Source of the DNA: Streptomyces sp. DSM 110735
GTDB taxonomy: Bacteria; Actinomycetota; Actinomycetes; Streptomycetales; Streptomycetaceae
Length of the DNA: 64,000 nucleotides
Assembly: GCF_016482685.1 (NCBI RefSeq)
Contig: NZ_JACYHF010000025.1
Location: forward strand, 1 to 64,000
Direction of reading: 5' to 3'
A program made the position numbers and the translations under genes. Position 1 is the stretch's first letter, and each line of letters begins with the position of its first letter. The notes under the pieces are model-generated. The model made no database searches. It saw only the letters and a program-made list of their open reading frames with translations, and was not told the origin of the DNA. Of this stretch, positions 24,999 through 32,081 are shown one piece after another.

Positions 24999-27173
24999 AT
25001 GGACACCAGCACCGCCAAGTACCTCAGACTGCCCGCCGTCGGCGCGGCCGTCGCCCTCGCCGCGGGCATGATCGTCGCCGTGGCCCCCGCCGCGCACGCC
25101 GCCTCGGGCGCGAACCTGCCCTTCACCTCCGTCGAGGCGGAATCCGCGACCAGTACCGGCACCAAGATCGGTCCCGACTACACCCAGGGCACCGTGGCAT
25201 CGGAGGCGTCCGGTCGTCAGGCCGTACGGCTCACCTCCGGGCAGCGCGTGGAGTTCACCGTGCCGCGCGCCGCCAACGCCGTGAACCTCTCCTACAACGT
25301 CCCCGACGGCCAGTCCGGCTCGCTGGACGTGTACGTCAACGGCACCAAGATCTCCAAGACGCTCCCGGTGACCTCCAAGTACTCGTACATCGACACGAGT
25401 TGGATAGCGGGCGCGAAGACACACCACTTCTTCGACAACTCCCGGCTGCTGCTCGGCCAGAACCTCCAGGCCGGGGACAAGGTGGCGTTCCAGGCGACCG
25501 GCACCCAAGTGACCGTGGACGTGGCCGACTTCGAGCAGGTCGGCGCTGCCGCCTCGCAGCCCGCCGGGTCGGTGTCCGTCGTCTCCAAGGGCGCGGACCC
25601 GAGCGGGAGCGGCGACTCCACCCAGGCGTTCCGCGACGCCATCGCCGCCGCCCAGGGCGGCACGGTGTGGATCCCGCCGGGCGACTACCGGATCACCTCC
25701 TCGCTCAGCGGCGTGCAGAACGTGACCCTCCAGGGCGCGGGCAACTGGCACTCGGTCGTGCACACCTCCCGCTTCATCGACCAGTCCAGCTCCTCAGGCA
25801 ATGTCCACATCAAGGACTTCGCCGTCATCGGCGAGGTCACCGAGCGCGTCGACTCCAACCCGGACAACTTCGTCAACGGCTCGCTCGGACCGAACTCCTC
25901 GGTCTCCGGCATGTGGCTCCAGCACCTGAAGGTCGGGTTCTGGCTGATGGGCAACAACGACAACCTGGTGGTGGAGAACAACCGCATCCTCGACACCACC
26001 GCCGACGGTCTCAACCTCAACGGCAACGCCAAGGGCGTGCGGGTCAGCAACAACTTCCTGCGCAACCAGGGCGACGACTCGCTCGCCATGTGGTCCCTCT
26101 ACGCCGCCGACACCAACTCCAGCTTCGAGAACAACACCATCTCGCAGCCCAACCTCGCCAACGGCATCGCGATCTACGGCGGCACCGACATCTCGGTCAA
26201 GAACAACCTGGTGTCCGACACCAACGCCCTCGGCAGCGGCATCGCGATCTCCAACCAGAAGTTCCTCGACCCCTTCTCCCCGCTCTCCGGCACCATCACG
26301 GTCAGCGGCAACACCCTGGTCCGCGCGGGCGCGATGAACCCCAACTGGAACCACCCCATGGGCGCGCTGCGCGTGGACTCCTACGACAGCGCGATCAACG
26401 CGACCGTCAACATCACCGACACGACGATCACCGACAGCCCGTACTCCGCCTTCGAGTTCGTCTCCGGCGGCGGCCAGGGCTACCCCGTCCGCAACGTCAA
26501 CGTGAGCGGCGCGACCGTGAAGAACACCGGCACGGTCGTCGTCCAGGCGGAGGCGCAGGGGGCGGCGACCTTCAAGAACGTGACCGCGACCCAGGTCGGC
26601 GTCGCCGGGATCTACAACTGCCCCTACCCGTCGAACTCCGGCTCCTTCGCGCTCACCGACGGCGGCGGCAACTCCGGCTGGTCCAGCACCTGGTCGGACT
26701 GCTCCTCCTGGCCCCAGCCGGGGCAGGGCAACCCGGACCCGGACCCGAACCGCAACCTGGCCAAGGGGCGTCCGGCGACGGCGACCGGCTCGCAGGACGT
26801 CTACACCCCGGGCAAGGCGGTGGACGGTGACGCCAACAGCTACTGGGAGTCGGCCAACAACGCCTTCCCGCAGTCCTGGACGGTGGACCTCGGCTCGTCG
26901 TACGGGGTGCGGCGGCTGGTGCTCAAGGTGCCGCCGTCCTCGGCGTGGGGCGCCCGTACGCAGACCGTCGCGGTCCTCGGCAGCGCCGACGGCTCTGGCT
27001 ACTCGACCGTGGTCGGCGCGAAGGACTACCGCTTCGACCCGGCTTCGGGCAACACCGCGACCGTCTCGCTGCCGAGCGGGACGAACCTGCGCTATCTGCG
27101 GCTGACCGTGAGCGCCAACACGGGCTGGCCGGCCGGGCAGTTCAGCGAGGTGGAGGCGTACCAGACCTCCTGA
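24999..27173 (+). CDS. Secreted GH87 alpha-1,3-glucanase (mutanase/mycodextranase type)
   Basis: A 724-residue secreted protein. A signal peptide (cleavage near AAHA, residue 34) is followed by a beta-sandwich binding domain (about 40-175), a right-handed beta-helix rich in Asn turns (about 185-570), a Pro/Asp linker (NPDPDPNRN), and a C-terminal discoidin/CBM32-like domain (NLAKGRPATATGS to the end). In the helix, D336 is followed 23 and 24 residues later by D359 and D360 (TADGLNL, GDDSLA). That spacing matches the catalytic aspartates reported for GH87 alpha-1,3-glucanases. The last gene of the alpha-glucan operon, it likely makes the oligosaccharides the importer takes up. Confidence 0.82.
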   Translation: MDTSTAKYLRLPAVGAAVALAAGMIVAVAPAAHAASGANLPFTSVEAESATSTGTKIGPDYTQGTVASEASGRQAVRLTSGQRVEFTVPRAANAVNLSYNVPDGQSGSLDVYVNGTKISKTLPVTSKYSYIDTSWIAGAKTHHFFDNSRLLLGQNLQAGDKVAFQATGTQVTVDVADFEQVGAAASQPAGSVSVVSKGADPSGSGDSTQAFRDAIAAAQGGTVWIPPGDYRITSSLSGVQNVTLQGAGNWHSVVHTSRFIDQSSSSGNVHIKDFAVIGEVTERVDSNPDNFVNGSLGPNSSVSGMWLQHLKVGFWLMGNNDNLVVENNRILDTTADGLNLNGNAKGVRVSNNFLRNQGDDSLAMWSLYAADTNSSFENNTISQPNLANGIAIYGGTDISVKNNLVSDTNALGSGIAISNQKFLDPFSPLSGTITVSGNTLVRAGAMNPNWNHPMGALRVDSYDSAINATVNITDTTITDSPYSAFEFVSGGGQGYPVRNVNVSGATVKNTGTVVVQAEAQGAATFKNVTATQVGVAGIYNCPYPSNSGSFALTDGGGNSGWSSTWSDCSSWPQPGQGNPDPDPNRNLAKGRPATATGSQDVYTPGKAVDGDANSYWESANNAFPQSWTVDLGSSYGVRRLVLKVPPSSAWGARTQTVAVLGSADGSGYSTVVGAKDYRFDPASGNTATVSLPSGTNLRYLRLTVSANTGWPAGQFSEVEAYQTS

Positions 27174-27186
27174 CGCGAGGGGCGCG

Positions 27187-27217
27187 GGCGGTCGCCCGGG
27201 AGAACCGGGCGACCGCC
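27187..27217 (+). terminator. Terminator after the alpha-glucan operon
   Basis: A perfect 13-bp stem (GGCGGTCGCCCGG) with a GAGAA loop, 14 bp after the GH87 stop. Confidence 0.8.
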
Positions 27218-27287
27218 TGTGCGTCCGTTCGGCCACGATTCGGAAAATTCCTGGTCAGGTCCAGGTCAATCCCCATAGTGTGCCCCG

Positions 27288-27983
27288 GTGACCACGCAAT
27301 CGAACATTCCTTCCGACGCCGACCCGAAGGTCCAGCGTCAGGTGCAGCAGCAGGCCGGGGTGGCCGCCTCGGCCGCGGGCGGCGGCACCCTCTTCACCGA
27401 GCCCGTGCTCGTGGTGAATCAGAAGGCCAAGCTCATCGAGCTGACCAACGAGTACACGGTGATGGACCAGAACGGCGGCCGGCTCGGCTCGGTCGTCGAG
27501 GTCGGTCAGGGCGTGCTGCGCAAGATCCTGCGCCTCGTCTCCAGCCTGGACCAGTACCTGACCCACCGCCTGGAGATCCGGGACGCCGCGGGTCAGCCGC
27601 AGTTGCTGCTCACCCGTCCCGCGAAGATCTTCAAGTCCCGGGTCGTCGTCACGCGCCCCGACGGCTCGCCGGTCGGCGAGATCGTGCAGAAGAACATGAT
27701 CGGCAAGATCAACTTCTCCATGACCGCCGAGGGCCGCGAGATCGGCGCGATCAAGGCCGAGAACTGGCGCGCCTGGAACTTCGCGATCACCGACCACGAG
27801 GGCACCGAGGTCGCGCGGATCACCAAGACGTGGGAGGGGCTGGCCAAGACGCTGTTCACCACGGCGGACAACTACGTCCTCCAGATCCACCGCCCGCTGT
27901 CCGACCCGCTGCTGAGCCTCGTCGTGGCCGCGGCTCTGACCGTGGACACCGCGCTCAAGCAGGACGCCCGCGGGCTGGGCTGA
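27288..27983 (+). CDS. Phospholipid-scramblase-family (LURP-one-like) protein
   Basis: A 231-residue protein with the scramblase/LURP-one fold: FTEPVLVVNQKAKLIELTNE, YTVMDQNGGRLG, FKSRVVVTRPDGSPVGEIVQ, and a C-terminal hydrophobic stretch (DPLLSLVVAAALTVDTAL). Members are common in actinobacteria and their role is not established. The GTG start begins the N-terminal Gln-rich region (VQRQVQQQAG). It is a single gene ending at a strong terminator. Confidence 0.82.
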   Translation: MTTQSNIPSDADPKVQRQVQQQAGVAASAAGGGTLFTEPVLVVNQKAKLIELTNEYTVMDQNGGRLGSVVEVGQGVLRKILRLVSSLDQYLTHRLEIRDAAGQPQLLLTRPAKIFKSRVVVTRPDGSPVGEIVQKNMIGKINFSMTAEGREIGAIKAENWRAWNFAITDHEGTEVARITKTWEGLAKTLFTTADNYVLQIHRPLSDPLLSLVVAAALTVDTALKQDARGLG

Positions 27984-28001
27984 TCCCGCCCCGCGCAGCG
28001 A

Positions 28002-28045
28002 AAAGGCGGCGGCGCGTGTCCGATGGGACACGCGCCGCCGCCTTT
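28002..28045. terminator. Strong bidirectional terminator
   Basis: A perfect 20-bp stem (AAAGGCGGCGGCGCGTGTCC) with a GATG loop lies between the convergent scramblase and DMT transporter genes and ends in CTTT on either strand. Confidence 0.88.
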
Positions 28046-28060
28046 CGTACGGGACGTCCG

Positions 28061-29023
28061 TCACAGGCGCGTCAGCCGGTTCCGCCCCGGCTGACGCGGC
28101 ACGAGCGCCGGTTCGGCCGTCGCCGTCTCCGCCTTCAGCGCGAGTACGGCGGCGACGGGATGCTCGTCGTCGTACGCCGGAGGTGACGCGGAAGCCGCGT
28201 GGGACGGTGTCACCCGGGTCAGCACCACCACGCCCCACGAGGCGAGGAGTGCCCCGGTCACGCCGAGCAGGATCCCGCTGGTACCGCCCTTGAGCCCCTG
28301 TCCGAGGAGGGTCAGTCCGATGACCGCCGCCGCGACCGGGTTGGCCAGGGTGACCACCGCGAGCGGGGCGCCGAGACCGCCCCGGTAGGCGGTCTGGGAC
28401 AGCAGCAGTCCACCCGTGGCGAAGGCGGCGACCAGCACGGCCACCACGATCACCCGGGGGCTCAGGGCGGGACCCGAGTGGTCCGTGGCCGCCACCGTGG
28501 CGGTCTGGGTGAGCGCGGAGGCGACACCCGAGGCGAAGCCGGAGGCGGCGGCGTGCCGCAGTCCTGGACGGGTGCCGGGCCGGGAGAGCAGACCGATCAC
28601 CGCGATGGTCGTCCCCGCCACCGCGAGCGCGGCCGTCAGGCTCAGCACCCGGTGCGGTGCCGGACCCGAGGCGGTGATCAGCAGTGCGCCGAGCCCGAGC
28701 AGCGTCAGTGCCGTACCCCGCCACTCCGCCGGGCTGACCCGGCGCCCCGCCGCCCGTGCCCCGAGCGGGACCGCCGCGACCAGGGTGAGGGCGCCCAGCG
28801 GTTGGACCACGGTCAGCGGTCCGAAGCGCAGCGCGACGACGTGCAGGAGTGCCGCGCCCGCGTTCAGACCGACCGAGGACCACCAGGCGCCGGTGCGGAG
28901 CAGATGGAGCAGACCGGAGCCCGCGTCGCGGGAGGCCAGCCGTTCCTGGGCGACCGCCGCGGCCGCGTAGGCGACGGCGGAGATCAGCGAGAGACCGACG
29001 GCGATCAGGATCGCGGCGCTCAT
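28061..29023 (-). CDS. DMT-superfamily (EamA-like) membrane transporter
   Basis: A 320-residue protein with about nine or ten hydrophobic helices in two halves, starting MSAAILIAVGLSLISAVAYA. Conserved-looking parts are LRFGPLTVVQPLGALTLVAA and GAPLAVVTLANPVAAAVIGL, as in drug/metabolite transporters lacking a known substrate. The C-terminal 40 residues are soluble. Its start overlaps the PAP2 gene stop by 4 nt (ATGA), so the two are coupled. Confidence 0.85.
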   Translation of the reverse strand: MSAAILIAVGLSLISAVAYAAAAVAQERLASRDAGSGLLHLLRTGAWWSSVGLNAGAALLHVVALRFGPLTVVQPLGALTLVAAVPLGARAAGRRVSPAEWRGTALTLLGLGALLITASGPAPHRVLSLTAALAVAGTTIAVIGLLSRPGTRPGLRHAAASGFASGVASALTQTATVAATDHSGPALSPRVIVVAVLVAAFATGGLLLSQTAYRGGLGAPLAVVTLANPVAAAVIGLTLLGQGLKGGTSGILLGVTGALLASWGVVVLTRVTPSHAASASPPAYDDEHPVAAVLALKAETATAEPALVPRQPGRNRLTRL

Positions 29024-29832
29024 CGGACCGCACCCGTGAGCACGGACCCCTCCGGGGCGAGCCGCGCGGGACGCCCGAGGGCGAGCGGGCGGCCCGCGCC
29101 GCGTCCCGGCGCGTGGTGCGGCGGGTGGACGACGGCGAGGGCGATGCCGAGCATGGCGGTCGCCACGACCGAGTCGAGCCAGTAGTGGTTGGCGGTGCCC
29201 ACGATGACGATCAGCGTGACCAGCGGGTGCAGCAGCCAGAGCCAGCGCCAGCGCGAGCAGGTGGCGGCGATCAGACCGACCGCCACCATCAGGGCCCAGC
29301 CGAAGTGCAGCGAGGGCATCGCGGCGAACTGGTTGGAGAGGTGGTCGCGGGCGGGCGGGCCGTAGACCGAGGGGCCGTAGACCCGGGCCGTGTCGAGGAG
29401 ACCGGTGCCGGTCACCATCCGGGGCGGCGCCAGCGGGAAGGTGAACGGCAGGACCAGCGCGGCGGCGGTCACCAGCGCGAGGACCCGGCGCGCCCACACG
29501 TAGTGCGCGGGGCGGCGCAGATACAGCCAGATCAGGAACGCCACGGTCGCCGGGAAATGGACGGTGGCGTAGTAGGTGTTCGCCAGGTGCACCGGGGTCG
29601 TGCCGTGCAGCAGCAGCGCCTGCACGTCGGTCTCGTCGGGCAGATGGACGGCGCGCTCCAGACCCCACACGCGGTGGGCGTCGCGGAACGCCTCGGCGGT
29701 GTGGCCGATGGCGAGCCGGCGGCCGAGCTTGTAGACGAGGAAGAGCCCCGCGACGAGCAGGAACTCGCGCAGCAGCGGCGGCCTCGCTATCGCGTCCGCC
29801 CCTCCTGGGGAAGGCTCGGTTCGGGCATTCAT
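29020..29832 (-). CDS. PAP2-superfamily membrane phosphatase/transferase
   Basis: A 270-residue integral membrane protein with five to six helices. It carries the PAP2 signature parts FAAMPSLHFGWALM and GTANHYWLDSVVAT. This subgroup resembles inositol-phosphate transferase-like proteins of actinobacteria (aureobasidin-resistance fold); a lipid phosphatase role is equally possible. I use the start MNARTEPSPGG; an in-frame ATG at 29895 would add 21 residues but sits inside the iterated operator region. Coupled to the DMT transporter downstream. Confidence 0.78.
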   Translation of the reverse strand: MNARTEPSPGGADAIARPPLLREFLLVAGLFLVYKLGRRLAIGHTAEAFRDAHRVWGLERAVHLPDETDVQALLLHGTTPVHLANTYYATVHFPATVAFLIWLYLRRPAHYVWARRVLALVTAAALVLPFTFPLAPPRMVTGTGLLDTARVYGPSVYGPPARDHLSNQFAAMPSLHFGWALMVAVGLIAATCSRWRWLWLLHPLVTLIVIVGTANHYWLDSVVATAMLGIALAVVHPPHHAPGRGAGRPLALGRPARLAPEGSVLTGAVR

Positions 29833-29892
29833 CCCCCGGCCCCTTCTTGACGGTGGTGCTGCCGGTCCCGGACCGGATGCCCGGAACTCAGC

Positions 29893-29967
29893 CATGCGAT
29901 ACGTCTCCGTACCGAAACGTCAGTGTACCGAAACGACCATGTACCGATACGACAGTGTACCGATACG
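29893..29967. promoter_or_regulatory. Five-copy 16-bp iterated operator between PAP2 and TetR genes
   Basis: GTACCGAWACG repeats at 29909, 29925, 29941 and 29957, exactly 16 bp apart; a degenerate copy (CATGCGATACG) at 29893 keeps the same phase, and an inverted CGTATCG lies at 29988. CCGAWACGG is itself near-palindromic. A 16-bp period is about 1.5 helix turns, so neighbouring sites face opposite sides of the DNA. The divergent TetR protein is the likely ligand-controlled repressor. Confidence 0.8.
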
Positions 29968-30066
29968 GTCGAGTTCCGGTACGCTTGCGTATCGCTTGAA
30001 CTGGGGCAACACTGGGAGCGGGCCGCACGGACGCGGTCCCGGGTGACGAGTGAGGGGAAACCACGC

Positions 30067-30681
30067 ATGACGTCGCAGGCCGCGGACGGACCGGACACGG
30101 TCGCCGCCTCGCGCCGCTCCAAGATCACGCCGGAGCGTGAGCGGGAGTTCTTCGACGCCGTGCTCGACCAGGTCCGCGAGTGCGGGTACGACTCCCTGAC
30201 CATGGAGGGCATCGCTTCCAGCACCCGGTGCAGCAAGTCCACGCTCTACCGGCAGTGGAAGACCAAGCCGCAGTTCGTCGCCGCTGCCCTGCGGGCCAAC
30301 CGCCGGGTGCGCTTCGCCGGGATCGACACCGGCTCCCTCGCCGAGGACCTGCGCCAGGCGGCCCGTGCCGCGGGCGACTGGTCGGGCAAGGACACCCGGC
30401 TCCTCCAGGCGCTCATGCCCGCCGCCGCGGTCGACAAGGAACTGGCCGAGGCGCTGCGCGACGCGCTGGTCGCCCCCGAGATCACCGCGCTGGAGAAGAT
30501 GATCGCGCGCGGTGTGGCCCGCGGCGAGGTCCCGGCCGGGCATCCCGCCCTCGAGTTCGTGCCCGCGATGATGTTCGGCGTCCTGCGGGTACGCCCGGTG
30601 CTCAGCGGCCAGTACGCCGACGCCGACTACCTGGTCCGCTTCGTGGAAGCCGCCGTGCTCCCCGCGTTCGGACTCACCTGA
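30067..30681 (+). CDS. TetR-family transcriptional regulator
   Basis: A 204-residue TetR protein. The HTH is at about 35-60 (MEGIASSTRCSKSTLYRQWK) and the C-terminal domain matches the TetR_C group seen with CGYDSLTMEGIA-type regulators. I place the start at MTSQAADGPDT, with GAGGGGAAA upstream; an earlier in-frame ATG at 29923 lies inside the operator repeats. It is divergent from the PAP2/DMT operon and probably represses it and itself. Confidence 0.88.
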   Translation: MTSQAADGPDTVAASRRSKITPEREREFFDAVLDQVRECGYDSLTMEGIASSTRCSKSTLYRQWKTKPQFVAAALRANRRVRFAGIDTGSLAEDLRQAARAAGDWSGKDTRLLQALMPAAAVDKELAEALRDALVAPEITALEKMIARGVARGEVPAGHPALEFVPAMMFGVLRVRPVLSGQYADADYLVRFVEAAVLPAFGLT

Positions 30682-30763
30682 GACCCAGGCCGCCGTTCAC
30701 GGGATGACTGAACGGTGACCTGCTCGCGCCGCACCGTGGGGACGGGGGCGGCGCGCACCCCCT

Positions 30764-30806
30764 GGCCGGGTGGGGCCCCCTTGAGCGGAGGGGTCCCCAC
30801 CCGGCC
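30764..30806. terminator. Terminator between TetR and DUF2510 genes
   Basis: A 12-bp outer stem (GGCCGGGTGGGG with its complement) with an inner CCCCT/AGGGG pairing, followed by GATTTCG; it separates convergent genes. Confidence 0.8.
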
Positions 30807-30814
30807 GATTTCGT

Positions 30815-31762
30815 TCACACGTCCTGGCCGCTGCCGCCGCCCGACCACACCTTGATGCCCTTGAGGATCTCGTCGATCACTGCGGTGCGCTGGCCGACGT
30901 CCAGGCCGAAGCGGACGACGAGGATCTCGTGGGCGTCGTTGGGGGAGGGGAAGGCGACCGACTCCACGTAGCCGTCGGAGCCCTTGCTCGTGACCGCTTT
31001 CCAGCGGACCAGGTAGCCCTTCTGTCCGGCCACCGTCACGGTCTTGGAGGCGAGCACCTCGTGGGAGGTGATGCTGCCGTAGGTTGTGCCGCCGTACGAC
31101 TGCTTGGCGTTGGCGGCGATGTCCGCCTTGGCGACCGCCTCGGCGGTGTCGCCCTTGGTGCCGAGGGCGGTGGCGGACGCGGTGTAGGCGCCGCCCGCCG
31201 TGCAGCTCTGGGAGGCGTTGCCCGGGCACTTGTAGGACTTGTCGGAGGTCACCTGGGCGCCGATGCTGATGACCTCGCCGGTCCAGCCGTCCGGCACCGG
31301 CATGCTGATCCCGTTGAAGGGGTCGGGCAGCGTGCCGCCGCCCTTGACCTTGGGTATCTGGGAGCGGCGCGGCGACGGCGAGGACCCGGGGTCGCCCGGA
31401 CCGCCCCGGTCGCCGGGACCGGAGCCCTCGGGTCCGCCCCGGCCGCGCCGCTCCTGGCCCGCGCCCGCGCGGTCGTGACCGCCGCCGGAGTCCTTGGCGA
31501 GGGCGTACACCCCGACCCCGATGCTCGCCAGCACCGCGACCGCCGCCGCGACGGCTATCCCGATCCGCAGTCCGCGCCGGGGCGCGGGCGGGGGCGGGTA
31601 GGGGGCGGTCGCCGGATAGGCAGGGGGAGCGGGGTACGTGCCGTGACCGGCCGGGCGGACCTGGGCCGTCCAGGCGGTGCCGTCCCACCAGCGTTCGGCG
31701 GGCGGGGCGTTGTGCGGCTGCCCGGGATCGGGGTACCAGCCGGGAGGAGTCACCTGCGTCAT
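30815..31762 (-). CDS. DUF2510-domain single-pass membrane protein
   Basis: A 315-residue protein starting MTQVTPPGWYPDPGQPHNAP, the DUF2510 motif (GWYPDP, RWWDGTAWT). A Pro-rich stretch follows, then one transmembrane helix (LRIGIAVAAAVAVLASIGVG), a Gly/Arg/Pro linker and an extracellular domain of about 160 residues with two cysteines (SYKCPGN and QSCTAGG) likely forming a disulphide. Such proteins occur widely in actinobacteria, with unknown function. The first in-frame ATG of the open frame (31909) is rejected because the motif starts at 31762. Confidence 0.8.
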   Translation of the reverse strand: MTQVTPPGWYPDPGQPHNAPPAERWWDGTAWTAQVRPAGHGTYPAPPAYPATAPYPPPPAPRRGLRIGIAVAAAVAVLASIGVGVYALAKDSGGGHDRAGAGQERRGRGGPEGSGPGDRGGPGDPGSSPSPRRSQIPKVKGGGTLPDPFNGISMPVPDGWTGEVISIGAQVTSDKSYKCPGNASQSCTAGGAYTASATALGTKGDTAEAVAKADIAANAKQSYGGTTYGSITSHEVLASKTVTVAGQKGYLVRWKAVTSKGSDGYVESVAFPSPNDAHEILVVRFGLDVGQRTAVIDEILKGIKVWSGGGSGQDV

Positions 31763-32081
31763 GGACACACCGTATGAGGCATCGGTGAAAGCGTGATGAG
31801 AGCACCCCGGCCGAATCGCCCGGCGCGCCGGACCGGCTGCCGCGCCGACGTGACTTCCGTCACGCCCGAACGACCCGCTCCTGTTCCCAACTCGCACCAA
31901 TCCAGGCATTATTGACGCCTCATCGGGCGCAGACCGACCGGTCGGGCCGGGTCGGGGGCGACTGGCCGGTAACCAGTCCGCACGGGGGATACGACACTGC
32001 CCGGTCGGACCACCATCCCTCCCCCCAGGCGGCTACGCTCGTGGTCTGCACGCCGTCCGGGCGACCTGGGGAGGGAACAGG
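31763..32081. other. 319-bp divergent intergenic region
   Basis: No coding potential is evident. It must hold promoters for the DUF2510 gene and the large regulator. CCGACCGGTCGG (31934-31945) is a perfect palindrome and ACTGG/CCAGT (31961-31977) an adjacent inverted repeat, the best operator candidates. ATTATTGACG at about 31907-31916 is the only AT-rich patch and could be part of a promoter. Confidence 0.5.

Noticed and set aside
29893..29967. Replication-origin iterons
   Set aside because: There is no rep gene or DnaA-box context; the array lies exactly in a divergent promoter next to a TetR gene.
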